In this document: positions 32,194 through 44,257 of the stretch, piece by piece
How the letters are laid out: each line of letters begins with the position of its first letter
How positions within the stretch are numbered: position 1 is the stretch's first letter
Assembly: GCA_945878555.1 (NCBI GenBank)
Contig: CAMDWI010000002.1
Location: forward strand, 62,001-126,000
Reading direction: 5' to 3'
DNA length: 64,000 nt
DNA from: Klebsiella pneumoniae
GTDB taxonomy: Bacteria; Pseudomonadota; Gammaproteobacteria; Eutrophobiales; Eutrophobiaceae
The notes under the pieces: model-generated
Seen by the model: only the letters and a program-made list of their open reading frames with translations
What the model was told of the DNA's origin: nothing
Databases searched by the model: none
Translations under genes and position numbers: made by a program

Positions 32194-35100
32194 TCAGTAT
32201 GACCCACTTGTATATTTGAATTTCGGTTTGCTCGTCGGGGCAAAATACTTGTGCACATCCCGATAACGGACGATGACATTTTCAGGTCCGATCAATGCCC
32301 CCAGTTGTAGCAGCAGATTATCACTGATATCCACGCGCCATTCATTACCGAGAGTAAGGCTGCCGTTTGCCATGCCGTTCGAGTATTCGAGGATTACCTG
32401 GCATTTACGGCTGGTCTGGCCCTTCAACACACCCTTCAGCAAACCTGACATGCCATTCTGCATCATCTGGTGGTCAAGTCTCAATACCAAACAGGCACAA
32501 TTTGCACGGATATCAGCCAGATCGGCGATTTTATCCGCCTTTACCGACAAACCGGACTCGTAATACTCGTCCGCCACGGCCTCGCCAGAGATTACGACCA
32601 GTTTGTCTTTTTGCAAGACTGCGCGGTATTTTTCATACACGTCGGAATACAGGTTTACATGCAGGCGTGCGGTACGGTCATCAATGCGTAGTTCCGCCAT
32701 ACGTCCGCGCTGTCCCGAGCGGGTACGAACACTCTCGATATAGCCGGCAACCCTGACCATACCCTGGCTGACCGCGCCTAGCGTCGTCGTCGTAATCTGA
32801 CACAACTCCGGTTCGTATCGACTGATGGGATGGCCTTGCAGATAAAAACCCAGCGTCTCCTTTTCGGCACGCAGGCGTTCATGCTCTTCGAGCTCCTGCG
32901 CCTCAACAAAAACGGATTCGGTCCCCGATGTCGTCGAGGTGTTATTCATGTCCAGTCCGAACAAATCGTCCTGCCCGGTGCTGCTGTTATTGGCAAACTG
33001 CTCGGCAAACTGGACGGCCTTGCCCAGACTGGCCAACATGACTGCACGGCCTGGCCCTAATTCATCCGCCGCGCCGGACTTGATTAATGCCTCAAGGACA
33101 CGTTTGTTGACCTTGCGTGAATCCAGCCGCTTGCAAAAACTGAACAGGTCATCAAATGTTCCATTGTTCTCCCGTTCTTCAACGATATTATCGATGGCCG
33201 CCTTGCCAGCCCCCTTGATCGCACCCAGACCAAAACGTATTGTCCTCCCGTCAACCACCGTAAATTTGTACATGCTTGCATTGACGGACGGTGGTAACAA
33301 CTGCAGGTCCATACGGTTAACTTCCTCGCGCAGGCTGACTATCTTGTCAGTGTTGTCCATGTCTGAAGACAATACAGCAGCCATAAACGCAGACGGATAA
33401 TGTGCCTTCAACCAGGCAGTCTGGTAGGCCAGTAACGCGTAGGCGGCAGAATGGGACTTGTTGAATCCGTAACCGGCAAATTTTTCCATCAGGTCGAATA
33501 TACCGGTCGCAACCTTGCGATCGACCTGGTTATTGACCGAGCCTTCGACAAAGATGGTCCGCTGTTCGGCCATCTCTTCTGCCTTCTTTTTGCCCATCGC
33601 ACGTCTGAGCAGATCGGCCGCACCGAGTGTGTATCCTGCCAGTACCTGCGCAATCTGCATGACCTGTTCCTGATACAGGATAACGCCATAGGTCGGCTTG
33701 AGGATCTCTTCCAGTGCCGGATGCGGATATTTCACGACGGCACGACCATGCTTGCGGTCAACAAAGTCGTCGACCATACCGGATTGCAGTGGACCCGGGC
33801 GGAACAGCGCAACCAGTGCAATCAGATCGTTGAATGAATCCGGTCGCAAGCGCTTGATCAGTTTCTTCATGCCATCGGATTCAAGCTGGAAGATCGCGGT
33901 GGTATCCATCCGCTGGATCATCTCATACGTCGCCGGGTCATCCAGCGGGATATCCAGTATTTCCAGACGTCCATCCTGCACCAGCAGCTTGTTCACGTCC
34001 TTGACGGCCCAGTCGATGATGGTCAGCGTACGCAGTCCGAGGAAGTCAAACTTGACCAGGCCCATCGTCTCGACATCGCCCATATCAAACTGGGTAGAAG
34101 TGACCGAGGTGCCCTGCTCACAATAGAGCGGCATAAATTCAGTCAAGGGCCGCGGTGCAATCACAATTCCACCGGCATGTTTACCGGCATTGCGCGACAG
34201 TCCTTCCAGCTTTCTGGCGAGATCGATCAACGCCCTGACATCGTCTTCCTCTTCATAACGTTGTTTGAGCAGCTGTTCTTCCTCCAGCGCCCGTTCCAGT
34301 GTCATGTTCAGATCAAACGGCACCAGCTTGGCAATCTGGTCCACAAAACCATATGGATGATTCAGGATGCGGCCTACATCGCGGATAACCGCCTTCGCGG
34401 CCATACGCCCGAACGTGATGATTTGTGAGACATGATCATGTCCGTAACGCCGGGCCACATAATCGATCACCTCATCTCGCCGTTCCATGCAAAAGTCGAT
34501 ATCAAAGTCGGGCAGCGAGATACGCTCGGGATTGAGGAAGCGTTCAAACAACAGATCATACTGCAACGGATCCAGCTCGGTAATACCCAGCACATAGGCG
34601 ACCAGTGACCCGGCACCGGAACCCCTGCCCGGGCCAACAGGTATATCCTGTTGTTTTGCCCAGCTGATAAAGTCAGCCACGATGAGAAAGTAACCGGAAA
34701 ATCCCATCTTGCGGATAGTATCCAGCTCGAACAGCAGACGTTCGCGATACTGTTCCAGTGGTATAGTCGGTTCTGCAACCGGTCTAGCCATGATGCGGGT
34801 AATCAGCACTTCCAGACCTTGTTCTGCCTGTTCCTGTAACCAGGAATCCTGATCATGACCGTCCGGGATCGGAAAGTCCGGCAGGTGGTACTTGCCAAAG
34901 GTAAACTCCAGATTACAGCGTCGGGCAATCAATACTGTGTTTTCGATGGCCTCCGGCAGATCGGAAAACAGCTCACACATGCTCTCGCTGCTTTTCAGAT
35001 ACTGCTGCGGTGAATATTCCCGGGGTCGTCGTGTGTCATTCAAGGTATAACCGGACTGGATACACACCCGCGCCTCATGCGCCTCAAAATCACTCTCGTG

Positions 35101-35712
35101 AATAAACCGAACATCGTTGGTTGCCACGACCGGCACATTAAAATCATAGGCGAGCCGTACCGCCTCCTCGATATGAATATCCTCGTTAGGACGCGCCGTC
35201 CGCTGTAGCTCCAGATAGTAGCGATCCGGAAACAGCTGTAACCATTCCTGCAGGTAAAGTTCAGCTGCCGCCAGATTGCGGTTGATTATCGCCTTGCCTA
35301 TATTACCTTCACGCGCACAGGACAGCGCGATCAATCCATCAGTACTCCCGGTAAACCAGCTGCGCTGCACATGGGGCACACCCTGGTGCTGGCCTTCGAT
35401 ATAACTGCGTGTCACCAGCCGGGTCAGGTTTCGATAACCGGCCAGATTCTGGCACAACAGGACGATGTGCGAGGTTTCTCTGTCCGATGCGGTCTCATAA
35501 ATTTTCAGTTCTGCACCGATGATCGGCTTGATACCACGCTTTTGTGCCTGGCGGTAAAACTTGACCAGTGAAAACAGATTGCCATACTCGGTCACCGCAA
35601 GTGCAACTGTCTGATCTGCCCGTGCCGAATCCACCAATGCCTCGACCTCGATCAGGCCATCGACGAGCGAGTATTCAGTATGCAGATGCAGATGTACGAA
35701 GCGAGTGTCCAT
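32194..35712 (-). CDS. dnaE: DNA polymerase III subunit alpha
   Basis: The 1172-residue replicative polymerase starts [20 protein letters not shown], the PHP domain. [18 protein letters not shown] and [19 protein letters not shown] (catalytic aspartates) mark the palm. [20 protein letters not shown] and the C-terminal OB fold ([18 protein letters not shown]) follow. Length matches the E. coli protein. It lies between rnhB and accA, the usual gammaproteobacterial order, with an 8-base gap to rnhB. Confidence 0.98.
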   Translation of the reverse strand: MDTRFVHLHLHTEYSLVDGLIEVEALVDSARADQTVALAVTEYGNLFSLVKFYRQAQKRGIKPIIGAELKIYETASDRETSHIVLLCQNLAGYRNLTRLVTRSYIEGQHQGVPHVQRSWFTGSTDGLIALSCAREGNIGKAIINRNLAAAELYLQEWLQLFPDRYYLELQRTARPNEDIHIEEAVRLAYDFNVPVVATNDVRFIHESDFEAHEARVCIQSGYTLNDTRRPREYSPQQYLKSSESMCELFSDLPEAIENTVLIARRCNLEFTFGKYHLPDFPIPDGHDQDSWLQEQAEQGLEVLITRIMARPVAEPTIPLEQYRERLLFELDTIRKMGFSGYFLIVADFISWAKQQDIPVGPGRGSGAGSLVAYVLGITELDPLQYDLLFERFLNPERISLPDFDIDFCMERRDEVIDYVARRYGHDHVSQIITFGRMAAKAVIRDVGRILNHPYGFVDQIAKLVPFDLNMTLERALEEEQLLKQRYEEEDDVRALIDLARKLEGLSRNAGKHAGGIVIAPRPLTEFMPLYCEQGTSVTSTQFDMGDVETMGLVKFDFLGLRTLTIIDWAVKDVNKLLVQDGRLEILDIPLDDPATYEMIQRMDTTAIFQLESDGMKKLIKRLRPDSFNDLIALVALFRPGPLQSGMVDDFVDRKHGRAVVKYPHPALEEILKPTYGVILYQEQVMQIAQVLAGYTLGAADLLRRAMGKKKAEEMAEQRTIFVEGSVNNQVDRKVATGIFDLMEKFAGYGFNKSHSAAYALLAYQTAWLKAHYPSAFMAAVLSSDMDNTDKIVSLREEVNRMDLQLLPPSVNASMYKFTVVDGRTIRFGLGAIKGAGKAAIDNIVEERENNGTFDDLFSFCKRLDSRKVNKRVLEALIKSGAADELGPGRAVMLASLGKAVQFAEQFANNSSTGQDDLFGLDMNNTSTTSGTESVFVEAQELEEHERLRAEKETLGFYLQGHPISRYEPELCQITTTTLGAVSQGMVRVAGYIESVRTRSGQRGRMAELRIDDRTARLHVNLYSDVYEKYRAVLQKDKLVVISGEAVADEYYESGLSVKADKIADLADIRANCACLVLRLDHQMMQNGMSGLLKGVLKGQTSRKCQVILEYSNGMANGSLTLGNEWRVDISDNLLLQLGALIGPENVIVRYRDVHKYFAPTSKPKFKYTSGSY

Positions 35713-35720
35713 ATTACTGA

Positions 35721-36308
35721 CTATATTAGCCTGTTTACCGGGGCGAAGGATCGTCTGTGTATGGGGCAGATACCCAGCTGTTGTAGTGCCAGCAGGTGGT
35801 CTGCTGTGGGATAGCCCTTGTGACGGGCGAATCCGTATCCTGGATAGACAGTCTCCAGTACGGTCATCTCCTCGTCACGGACAACCTTGGCCAGAATAGA
35901 AGCAGCAGAGATGACAGGGACTGTTTGATCACCACGTACCACCGCCTCGACTGACAATATAATCTGCGGACACTGGTTACCATCCACCATCACGTGATCC
36001 GGCGTCAGCGCCAGCGCTTCTATCGCCATTTTCATCGCCAGCAGACTGGCTTGCAGGATATTGATCCTGTCAATTTCGGTATGGTCGACCCTGCCGATGG
36101 CCCATGCGATGGCGGAACGACGGATTTCATCGGCGAGTAACAAACGTTTCTTTTCAGACAGTTTTTTTGAATCCGCCAGACCGGTTATCGGTCGAGCCGG
36201 ATCCAAAATGACCGCCGCAGCAATGACCGGGCCGGCGAGTGGTCCGCGTCCGACTTCATCCACACCAGCAATCCGCTTGTCAGAGTCAAACACCCTTTGC
36301 GTATTCAT
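35721..36308 (-). CDS. rnhB: Ribonuclease HII
   Basis: Removes ribonucleotides from RNA-DNA hybrids. The 195-residue protein has [16 protein letters not shown] with the acidic pair Asp17-Glu18, MVDG with Asp109 and [12 protein letters not shown]. The start overlaps the lpxB stop as ATGA. Confidence 0.97.
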   Translation of the reverse strand: MNTQRVFDSDKRIAGVDEVGRGPLAGPVIAAAVILDPARPITGLADSKKLSEKKRLLLADEIRRSAIAWAIGRVDHTEIDRINILQASLLAMKMAIEALALTPDHVMVDGNQCPQIILSVEAVVRGDQTVPVISAASILAKVVRDEEMTVLETVYPGYGFARHKGYPTADHLLALQQLGICPIHRRSFAPVNRLI

Positions 36309-37444
36309 GACTTTTCCAGCAGTGACAAAATGGCCGTGGCCGCCCTTGCGCCGGCATGTTGTTGCAGTGTGTGTCGGATCTGCGCGTAGCTCTCCAGCAA
36401 CTCCGCACGGACATCGCTGTTTTCCAGAAGGCGCACCAACCCGGCACCCATCGCCTCTGGTTGACAGTCATACTGTAAAAATTCGGCCACCAGTGGCCTG
36501 TCAGCCAGCAGATTCGGTAAAGCGGCAAATTTTGCCCGGACCAGCAGGCGCAGGATCCGGTAGGTCAGCCAGTGCACACGGTAACCCACTACCATCGGCA
36601 AATTATGCAACATGGCTTCCAGTGTGATGGTCCCTGAGGTCAGCAACGCAAGGTCGGCCGCCGCCAATACGTCATCGGTACGGTCATGATAAATATGCAG
36701 CGGGATCTGTGGGCGCATTGCAAGGGTGATGCGTTCCACTATCTGTCGTGCCTGATCAGTCAGCACACTGGTGATAAAAACCAGTTCGGGGTGTCTGTCG
36801 ACACACCAGTTGGCGGTCTGTAGCTGTATAGCCAGCATGCGCTCTATTTCGGATTTACGGCTGCCAGGCATGATCGCAATAATCCGTGCGGCGGGGTCCA
36901 GCCCCAGTCGCTGACGTGCCGCGTTTCGATCAGGATTGACCGCAATGCGATCTGCGAGCGGATGGCCCACAAAACTGACCGGAATCCTGTGCTCCTGATA
37001 AATCGACATTTCAAACGGGAACAGCACCAGCATCAGATCCACCGCGCGTTTAATCTTGTGGATACGGTACTGGCGCCAGGCCCAGACCGACGGGCTGACA
37101 TAATGAACGGTCCTGATACCACTTTGATGTAACTGTGCTTCCAGTTCCAGATTGAAGTCCGGTGCATCCACTCCGATAAAGATGTCCGGTGGTGATTGCC
37201 GAAAGTGCTTTATCAAATTCCGGCGTATGCCGACGAGTTCGGGATAGCTGCCCGCGACTTCGACCAGACCCATGACTGACAGTTTTTCCATCGGATAAAG
37301 TATCTTGCATCCGGCAGCCGACAGTAAAGGCCCGCCCACACCTTCGATTTCCACATCGGGGATACGCTGGCGTATTTGCCGGATCAGATCAGCGGCGAGA
37401 TAATCTCCGGAGGGTTCGCCGGCAACGATACCAATTCGAAGCAT
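36305..37444 (-). CDS. lpxB: Lipid-A-disaccharide synthase
   Basis: LpxB joins UDP-diacylglucosamine and lipid X into the lipid A disaccharide at the inner membrane. The 379-residue protein shows [80 protein letters not shown] and [20 protein letters not shown], all family blocks. It lies 24 bases after lpxA and overlaps rnhB. Confidence 0.97.
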   Translation of the reverse strand: MLRIGIVAGEPSGDYLAADLIRQIRQRIPDVEIEGVGGPLLSAAGCKILYPMEKLSVMGLVEVAGSYPELVGIRRNLIKHFRQSPPDIFIGVDAPDFNLELEAQLHQSGIRTVHYVSPSVWAWRQYRIHKIKRAVDLMLVLFPFEMSIYQEHRIPVSFVGHPLADRIAVNPDRNAARQRLGLDPAARIIAIMPGSRKSEIERMLAIQLQTANWCVDRHPELVFITSVLTDQARQIVERITLAMRPQIPLHIYHDRTDDVLAAADLALLTSGTITLEAMLHNLPMVVGYRVHWLTYRILRLLVRAKFAALPNLLADRPLVAEFLQYDCQPEAMGAGLVRLLENSDVRAELLESYAQIRHTLQQHAGARAATAILSLLEKS

Positions 37445-37468
37445 AGTGTTTGGGATGCGATTGCGGAA

Positions 37469-38242
37469 TCAGCGGACGATACCGCGTTCCGATTTTCGTA
37501 TAAAGGATACAAAGGCCTCAACCTCAGGCGTTTCTCCCGCCAGTATATCCAGACGCTCAAGCGCTTCTTTCAGCAACAACCCTTCCTGATAAAGTGTACG
37601 GTATGCCTTGCGCAACATATCCATGCTGTTTGCATCCATGCCCTGTCGCTTCAGACCTTCCCGGTTAAGCCCGGTAGGTTTGGCAGTGTTGCCAGAGACC
37701 AGTACATAGGGCGGTACATCGCGGGTGATAACACACGCAATGGCTGAAAAACTGTGTTTGCCGACATGACAAAACTGGTGAACGCCGGTAAACCCGCCGA
37801 GGATGACATGGTCTTCAATGACCACATGACCAGCGAGTGTCGTATTATTGGCAAAGGTATTGTTATTGCCAACAATACAGTCATGGGCAATATGAACATA
37901 TGCCATAATCCAGTTATGGTTGCCCACACGGGTGGTCCCACCACCACTCTCCGTTCCCCGGTTGATCGTACAGAACTCGCGTATCGTATTATGATCACCA
38001 ATCACCAGTTCTGACGCAGACTCCCCCTGGTATTTCTTGTCCTGGGGATCCTCACCTATGGAACAGTGATGATAAATGTGATTGTGACTGCCGATCCGGG
38101 TGGGTCCGCTAATGATCACATGCGAACCTATCTGACAGCCCTCACCGATCTCGACATCCTTCCCTATAATTGAATATGGTCCGACCTCGACATTCTCTCC
38201 TATCCTGGCAGCGGGATGGATTATTGCCGACGGATGTATCAA
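37469..38242 (-). CDS. lpxA: UDP-N-acetylglucosamine acyltransferase LpxA
   Basis: First step of lipid A synthesis, transferring a 3-hydroxyacyl chain from ACP. The 257-residue protein is a left-handed beta-helix of hexapeptide repeats (IHPSAIIHPAARIGENVEVG) with the catalytic region MAYVHIAHDCIVGNN and the C-terminal helical part GLNREGLKRQGM. The ATG overlaps the fabZ stop as ATGA. Confidence 0.97.
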   Translation of the reverse strand: MIHPSAIIHPAARIGENVEVGPYSIIGKDVEIGEGCQIGSHVIISGPTRIGSHNHIYHHCSIGEDPQDKKYQGESASELVIGDHNTIREFCTINRGTESGGGTTRVGNHNWIMAYVHIAHDCIVGNNNTFANNTTLAGHVVIEDHVILGGFTGVHQFCHVGKHSFSAIACVITRDVPPYVLVSGNTAKPTGLNREGLKRQGMDANSMDMLRKAYRTLYQEGLLLKEALERLDILAGETPEVEAFVSFIRKSERGIVR

Positions 38243-38697
38243 GAATCGGATTCCGCTACAGTGGTTAACAGATCACAATTGGCGACTACCTTGCCTTCCA
38301 CACTGGCGGTGGCGGAAAATTTCCATATATTGCGTCGCACAGTGACAAATTTGACTTCAATGATCAATTGATCACCCGGCTCGACGGTCTTGCGAAATCT
38401 GGCCTTGTCCACACCGACCAGATAATACAATGTATCGTCCTGTTCATCCTTGCGTGATTCGGCGCCAGACAACACACCCAGTATCGCTGCTGCCTGTGCC
38501 ATCGCCTCGATTATGAGCACACCTGGCATCAATGCACGCTGCGGGAAATGTCCCAGAAAAAAGGGTTCATTGACTGTGACATTTTTCAGGGCAACGATGG
38601 ATTCTCCGGGTACACAACTGATGATCCTGTCCAGCAAGAGAAAAGGATATCGATGAGGCAGGTAATTTTTTATCTGATTGGCATTCAACAATGTCAT
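38239..38697 (-). CDS. fabZ: 3-hydroxyacyl-ACP dehydratase FabZ
   Basis: Dehydrates 3-hydroxyacyl-ACP in fatty-acid elongation and competes with LpxA and LpxD for the same substrates. The 152-residue protein has LPHRYPFLLLDRI, FFLGHFPQRALMPG with catalytic His50, and LIIEAMAQAAAIL with Glu64. Confidence 0.97.
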   Translation of the reverse strand: MTLLNANQIKNYLPHRYPFLLLDRIISCVPGESIVALKNVTVNEPFFLGHFPQRALMPGVLIIEAMAQAAAILGVLSGAESRKDEQDDTLYYLVGVDKARFRKTVEPGDQLIIEVKFVTVRRNIWKFSATASVEGKVVANCDLLTTVAESDS

Positions 38698-38715
38698 ATT
38701 GGTTCCCGCTATTTA

Positions 38716-39738
38716 TTATTTGTCTTTTCCGGCCCTGTCTTCCAGCGCAATCAACCGTCTTGCCAGATCATCCAGATGTCTGACCCGGACCATATTCTTG
38801 CGCCAGGTATGATTATCAGTGGTGGTCATCGCACCTGAATACATACCGGCCTGTTTGATGGAATTGGTCACGCCGGACAGGCCGGTAATTATAACATCAT
38901 CAGCAATCTCGATATGACCTGCAATAGCGGAGCCACCGCCAATCATACAACGTTTTCCGATGGTGACACTGCCAGCAAGGGCGGCACAACCTGCAATTGC
39001 CGTATGGGCCCCGACGATGCAGTTATGTCCCACCTGCACCTGGTTATCAATTTTGACCCCTTCTCCGATGACTGTATCTTCAAGCGCCCCCCGATCGATA
39101 GTGGTATTTGCACCAATTTCCACATCGTCACCAATGATGACACCTCCAATCTGGGGTATTTTCAGCCAGCGGCCAGCATCATTCGCTATGCCAAAACCAT
39201 CGGCTCCAATTACCACGCCAGGATGAATCAGCACCCTGGCCCCGATACGGACATTGCGACAGATGGTGATGTTGGCAACAAGTCGAGTATTTTTGCCGAT
39301 ACTGACATCCTGCTCAAGCACACAACCCGCACCAATACTGACATTCTCTTCAAGTACAACACCGGCACCAATCACGGCGTGTGCGGCAATGGAGACCCCG
39401 GAGTGCAGGGTTGCGGAGGGGCTAATGATGGCAGAAGAATCAATACCGGCATGATATACCGGCTCCGGATTGAGGTAACGCAACGCCTTGACAAAGGCGA
39501 GATAAGGGTCTTTTACAATGAGTGCATACACGGGACAGTGATCGACATCTTCGGGACGTAACACGACGGCCGCCGCACTGGTCGTTTTAAGATATTCAGA
39601 ATACCGGCGGTTGGCGAGAAAACTGAGTTGATCCGGAAGTGCACTTTTCAGCGTACCGGCTCCGGAAATGACACATTCCGGATCACCTTTCAGTTCTGCA
39701 TTAATTACTTCAGCGATTTCCCCAAGTCTAGATAACAT
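38716..39738 (-). CDS. lpxD: UDP-3-O-acylglucosamine N-acyltransferase LpxD
   Basis: Third acylation step of lipid A synthesis. The 340-residue protein has the N-terminal uridine-binding domain ([32 protein letters not shown]) and a left-handed beta-helix with [15 protein letters not shown], where the catalytic His lies, and [17 protein letters not shown]. Located 37 bases after skp and 18 bases before fabZ. Confidence 0.96.
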   Translation of the reverse strand: MLSRLGEIAEVINAELKGDPECVISGAGTLKSALPDQLSFLANRRYSEYLKTTSAAAVVLRPEDVDHCPVYALIVKDPYLAFVKALRYLNPEPVYHAGIDSSAIISPSATLHSGVSIAAHAVIGAGVVLEENVSIGAGCVLEQDVSIGKNTRLVANITICRNVRIGARVLIHPGVVIGADGFGIANDAGRWLKIPQIGGVIIGDDVEIGANTTIDRGALEDTVIGEGVKIDNQVQVGHNCIVGAHTAIAGCAALAGSVTIGKRCMIGGGSAIAGHIEIADDVIITGLSGVTNSIKQAGMYSGAMTTTDNHTWRKNMVRVRHLDDLARRLIALEDRAGKDK

Positions 39739-39775
39739 ACATGGAGTTCGCCCCTGGCAAGGAACTGCTCCGTTA

Positions 39776-40306
39776 TCAGTTGGAAGCGGTCTTCGTCAGG
39801 TGCTGGATTACCAGATCTGTCATATCAATCTTCGGACTGGCAAAAATCACACCCTCGCTGAGCACCAGGTCAAAATTGTTTTCCTTGGCAACAAGTTGAA
39901 TGGCGCTGACTATCTCGGTCTGTATCTTGGCAAGTTCCTCGTTTCTTCTGAAGGTCAGGTCTTCACGAAACTCGTCCTCGCTGCGCTTCAGATCACGACG
40001 CTTGTTCACGATATCGCGCTCCAGATTCTTGCGCTCTGCCTCACCCATTACGGCGGCATCCTTGTTGAACTTGTCTTCCATGTCCTTCAGTGCCTTCTGC
40101 TCGGCAATCAACTGCTTGTCGCGAGGAGAGAACTCGTTCTCGATCATAACGCTGGTCTTGCGTGCCTGAGGCGACTGTTCAAGAATTCTTACAGCATTAA
40201 CCACACCGATCTTGAACTCCTGTGCGTGGACAGCTGCACCGAAACTGCTCATCAGCATGATAGCCGTGACTATGGTCAGGTAACGATTAAATCTGCTCAA
40301 TTTCAT
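39776..40306 (-). CDS. skp: Periplasmic chaperone Skp/OmpH
   Basis: Skp escorts unfolded outer-membrane proteins across the periplasm to the BAM complex encoded next door. The 176-residue protein has a signal peptide ending in AAVHAQEF, and a long coiled-coil arm rich in Glu, Lys and Arg (residues 50-125, such as [20 protein letters not shown]). The C-terminus VILSEG-type segment ([19 protein letters not shown]) is typical. Confidence 0.93.
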   Translation of the reverse strand: MKLSRFNRYLTIVTAIMLMSSFGAAVHAQEFKIGVVNAVRILEQSPQARKTSVMIENEFSPRDKQLIAEQKALKDMEDKFNKDAAVMGEAERKNLERDIVNKRRDLKRSEDEFREDLTFRRNEELAKIQTEIVSAIQLVAKENNFDLVLSEGVIFASPKIDMTDLVIQHLTKTASN

Positions 40307-40333
40307 ACTCCAATAATAATGTTATATAAAGGT

Positions 40334-42748
40334 TTAAAAACTGGTTCCAATATTAAACTGGAATTTTTCCGTATCGTCACCCACTTGATCGTTGAACGGG
40401 GTAGAGATACTGAAACTCATTACACCAAGAGGTGAAATCCACACGGCTCCGAGACCGGCGGAATAACGCAAATCGCCCAAATTAAACCTGTTTTCATCGG
40501 TACAAAGTGGCACAGATACCGTTGTGCTGGTGACCGAGCCTATACTTAGCGGACTACCAACACTGTTCACGGTGTTGGTAGTGATAAAGCTCGGTGCCTC
40601 TGACACCGCATTACCTGTGCAATATACATTACCAGCATCTACAAAGGCTGAAAACCGAAATTGATCAAATTGTTCCAAAAAAGGTATCGGAATTATCACT
40701 TCCGAGCCGGCCACAACCTTGACATTACCACCCAACGGACGACCAAAATTGTCCTTGGGTCCCAGCGCATTCTGGGTATAGCCACGAACTGAACGCGGTC
40801 CACCGGCATAATAATGCTCGAAAAATGGCAAGCCTTCGGTCCCAGCGTACCCGTCACCATATCCGAGATCGGCCTTCAACGCGAAGATAAAGCCTCTGGG
40901 CAATGGATAATACAGCTGGGAGCGATAGGACAATTTGTAGAATTCCAGTGAATTTCCGAACGTTGGAACTGTTATTTCACCCAGAACCTGATGATACAGA
41001 CCACTATCCGGCATAATCAGATCGTCACGGGTATCATAGGCAAAACCGACACTCAGGCGGACAACGTCAAACTGGTTGCCTTCCTTGTTGATAAAGTCCT
41101 TAACCTGATCGGCAAAGAAACCGTCCTCGGACAATTCGGTATTTTCATAACCGATGGACGTACTGATCGAGTTAAATTCGGATATGGGAAAACCGAAATT
41201 GACACTGGAGCCGATAATCCTGCTGTCGTAGGCCGTGATATTCGCATCAAAGCCATCGGTTTCCTGATAGTTAAAATTATAGCCTCGGCTGATTCCGTCG
41301 TCTGTAAAATACGGATTGACGTAGCCGAGTGAAAATACGCGGTTGTAGCTGCTGTTGTTAAAGGCAAATGAAATACGGTTACCGGAACCAAACAGGTTGT
41401 TCTGGGCGATACTGGTTGAAATGACCAGCCCTTCAATCTGTGAATAGCCCAGTCCGGCGGTGAAGTTACCAAACGGCCTTTCCTCGACCGTATATTCAAC
41501 ATCCACCTGATCTGCGGACCCGGGCACCGTCGGTGTCTCGACGTTGACTTCCGCAAAATATCCCAGCCGCTGCAGACGTACCTTGCCACGTTCAACCTGC
41601 GGGGTAGAAATCCAGCCGCCTTCGACCTGACGCATTTCCCGTCTCAGCACCTCGTCGCGGGTACGTACATTACCTATAAAATTGATACGGCGGACATACA
41701 CCCGTTTACCCGGGTCAATAAAAAAGGTGATATCGACGGTGTTGTTCTCATCGTTGACATCAGGTACGGCGTTTACATTGGAAAAGGAGTAACCAACCGC
41801 ACCCAGTTTCTCCGTAATCCGCTCGCTGCTATCATTCATTTCCTTGCGCGAAAACAGTGAGTCACGGCGAATAGAGACCAGATCAAACAACTCCTCATCC
41901 GGTACGATCAGCTCGCCGGCCAGTTTCACACTGGAGATGGTGTACAACTCACCCTCGGTGATGTTGATGGTAATATAGATATCTTTCTTGTCCGGCGTGA
42001 TCGTGACCTGGGTGGAGTCAATGTTGAAATTGATGTAACCCTTGTCCTGGTAATATGACTGGAGTTTTTCCATATCGCCAGACAGTTTCTGGCGTGAATA
42101 CTGATCGTTTTTACTGAAAAATGACATCAGTGTCGAGGCGCTCAGCTCAAACTCTTCCAGCAGTAACTCTTCCGGGAATACCGTGTTGCCGATGATATTG
42201 ATTTGTCGGATCTTGGCCGCGTCGCCTTCCGAGATTTTTACGGATATGCCTACGCGGTTATTGGCCAATGAATCCACAGTTGACCGGATATTGACACCAT
42301 ATTTACCATTGGAAAAATACTGACGTTGCAATTCCCTTTCCAGTTTTTCAAGCTGGGACTGATCAAACACCTGTCCCTCAGTAAAACCGACCTCTTTCAG
42401 CCCCTTCATCAGGTTTTCGGTCGTAATGTCCTTGTTGCCATCGATTTCAAGGCTGCCGATGGTGGGGCGCTCCTTGATACTGACCAGCAGTATATTGCCA
42501 TCACGCTGGAAAACGACATCATCAAAAAAACCGGTGGCAAACAGGTTGCGTAGTGATTCGGCTGATATCTTGTCGTTGAACTTATCGCCAATCTTGACCG
42601 GCAGGTAGTTGAAGATTGTCCCCGGTGTCAGGCGTTGCAGACCCTCAATCCGGATGTCTTCGATAGTAAACTCTTCCACTGCATGAACAATTGAAAAATT
42701 GACCAGTAACAGTAATAACAACAGTATTTTTTTAATTGATTTCATCAA
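40334..42748 (-). CDS. bamA: Outer-membrane protein assembly factor BamA
   Basis: BamA folds beta-barrel proteins into the outer membrane. The 804-residue precursor has a signal peptide (MMKSIKKILLLLLLLVNFSI, cleaved after VHA), five POTRA repeats (about 24-420, first one FTIEDIRIEGLQRLTPGTIF) and a 16-strand barrel with the loop-6 region YAGGPRSVRGYTQNALGP and a C-terminal Phe (FQFNIGTSF). Between rseP and skp, the usual order. Confidence 0.97.
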   Translation of the reverse strand: MMKSIKKILLLLLLLVNFSIVHAVEEFTIEDIRIEGLQRLTPGTIFNYLPVKIGDKFNDKISAESLRNLFATGFFDDVVFQRDGNILLVSIKERPTIGSLEIDGNKDITTENLMKGLKEVGFTEGQVFDQSQLEKLERELQRQYFSNGKYGVNIRSTVDSLANNRVGISVKISEGDAAKIRQINIIGNTVFPEELLLEEFELSASTLMSFFSKNDQYSRQKLSGDMEKLQSYYQDKGYINFNIDSTQVTITPDKKDIYITINITEGELYTISSVKLAGELIVPDEELFDLVSIRRDSLFSRKEMNDSSERITEKLGAVGYSFSNVNAVPDVNDENNTVDITFFIDPGKRVYVRRINFIGNVRTRDEVLRREMRQVEGGWISTPQVERGKVRLQRLGYFAEVNVETPTVPGSADQVDVEYTVEERPFGNFTAGLGYSQIEGLVISTSIAQNNLFGSGNRISFAFNNSSYNRVFSLGYVNPYFTDDGISRGYNFNYQETDGFDANITAYDSRIIGSSVNFGFPISEFNSISTSIGYENTELSEDGFFADQVKDFINKEGNQFDVVRLSVGFAYDTRDDLIMPDSGLYHQVLGEITVPTFGNSLEFYKLSYRSQLYYPLPRGFIFALKADLGYGDGYAGTEGLPFFEHYYAGGPRSVRGYTQNALGPKDNFGRPLGGNVKVVAGSEVIIPIPFLEQFDQFRFSAFVDAGNVYCTGNAVSEAPSFITTNTVNSVGSPLSIGSVTSTTVSVPLCTDENRFNLGDLRYSAGLGAVWISPLGVMSFSISTPFNDQVGDDTEKFQFNIGTSF

Positions 42749-42802
42749 GTGGTTATCACAAACAAGGAAAATCGGTCGGTTTTTATTTATTAAATCCGGG
42801 TG

Positions 42803-44257
42803 TTATCCAACTACACGTAGTATATCGTTGTAAAATGCCAGTCCCATCAGGCTGAGCAATAATACCAGACCCAGCTGCTGACCGATAACCTGAATTGAAT
42901 CTGATACAGGACTGCCTTTGACCCCTTCTATCAGATAATACAGTATATGACCGCCGTCGAGTAACGGTACCGGTAACAGGTTAAGCACGCCCAGACTGAC
43001 ACTGACCACTGCCAGAAATCCGAGAAACGCCACTATACCGAGATTCGCGGTATCACCGGCATATTTCGCTATCGTAATCGGCCCGCTGAGATTCTTGACC
43101 GAGGCCTGTCCGATGATCATTTTACCCAGAATCTGCAAGGTCATCACGGACATTTCCCAGGTACGATCCACCGCCCGCAAAAATGCCGGAACCGGTGAGT
43201 AATTCTCCAGTGTATACATCGATGCATCCGGCTGGTAACGATTATCAAACGCCGCACCTATCCTGCCTACCACCTCCCCTGAATCCAGGGTGAGGGCTTC
43301 TGGTGTAACCGTCACGGCCTGTTGCTGACCATTACGGATGAATTCAACCTGTATCGGTACCCCCGCGTGAGCACGCACAAATTCCACCCACTGGACCCAA
43401 CCGGTGATCACTTCACCATTTGCAGAAACGATAGTATCGCCCTGTTGCAGGCCCGCCCTGGCGGCAGAACCGTCTGCTGTCACCTCGCCAATCGTCGCGG
43501 GAAACTCAGGTACGAGCGGTTTCAGTCCGAGTTGCTCAAGTAACTGACCGCTTGCCATCTCGTCTATACTGACCTTGGCCATATCCAGACTGATGGACTG
43601 CTCATTACCGTCCGGATTTTGCACCTCGAATACGACCTCGCCTCCATCCACCACCCTCGCCACGGTGATGTCCATGACCGACAGCCATGTGGGTGTTGAA
43701 GTCGCATCTACGGATAATATCTGCTGCCCCGGAACAAAACCGGCCTGCATCGCAATCGAGTCCGGTGCAACCTCATCTATAACCGGTTTCAGACCGGTTA
43801 CACCAATCATGAAAGTCAACCAGTAGGCGACTATCGCAAAAATGAAATTAAATACCGGACCGGCTGCAACGACCGCCAGACGACGGCTGACCGGCAAGGT
43901 ATTAAATGCAAACCGGCGTTCTTCCTCAGCGACCGGGGCTTCGCGTTCATCCAGCATCTTTACATAACCACCCAACGGCAGGGCCGCCAGGACAAACTCG
44001 GTCTCATCCTTGTCAAACTGACGCTGGGAAAACAACTTGCCGATATTGGCGAGATCCCACGGAGAATGGGTAAAACCCAGGTGCCAGAACGGTGCCCTGA
44101 AATCAAATCGCCAGACCGGTTTGCCAAAGCCAACGGAAAACCGCAGGATTTTGACATTACACCGGCGCGCTACCCAGTAATGACCAAACTCGTGAAAGGT
44201 GATCAAAATGCCCAGGGCAAAGATAAACGCAACCAAAGACTGTATAAAATCTATCAC
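42803..44257 (-). CDS. rseP: Site-2 protease RseP
   Basis: An inner-membrane zinc metalloprotease (M50) that cleaves the anti-sigma factor RseA and releases sigma E. The 484-residue protein has [15 protein letters not shown] with the HExxH motif near residues 22-26, two PDZ domains (around [20 protein letters not shown] and [18 protein letters not shown]), and the second active-site block [17 protein letters not shown]. Four transmembrane helices are expected. Its ATG overlaps the dxr stop as ATGA. Confidence 0.96.
   Translation of the reverse strand: MIDFIQSLVAFIFALGILITFHEFGHYWVARRCNVKILRFSVGFGKPVWRFDFRAPFWHLGFTHSPWDLANIGKLFSQRQFDKDETEFVLAALPLGGYVKMLDEREAPVAEEERRFAFNTLPVSRRLAVVAAGPVFNFIFAIVAYWLTFMIGVTGLKPVIDEVAPDSIAMQAGFVPGQQILSVDATSTPTWLSVMDITVARVVDGGEVVFEVQNPDGNEQSISLDMAKVSIDEMASGQLLEQLGLKPLVPEFPATIGEVTADGSAARAGLQQGDTIVSANGEVITGWVQWVEFVRAHAGVPIQVEFIRNGQQQAVTVTPEALTLDSGEVVGRIGAAFDNRYQPDASMYTLENYSPVPAFLRAVDRTWEMSVMTLQILGKMIIGQASVKNLSGPITIAKYAGDTANLGIVAFLGFLAVVSVSLGVLNLLPVPLLDGGHILYYLIEGVKGSPVSDSIQVIGQQLGLVLLLSLMGLAFYNDILRVVG

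Noticed and set aside
38914-39561. Long plus-strand frame opposite lpxD
   Set aside because: Low-complexity shadow of the hexapeptide repeats of lpxD, with no resemblance to a protein family.
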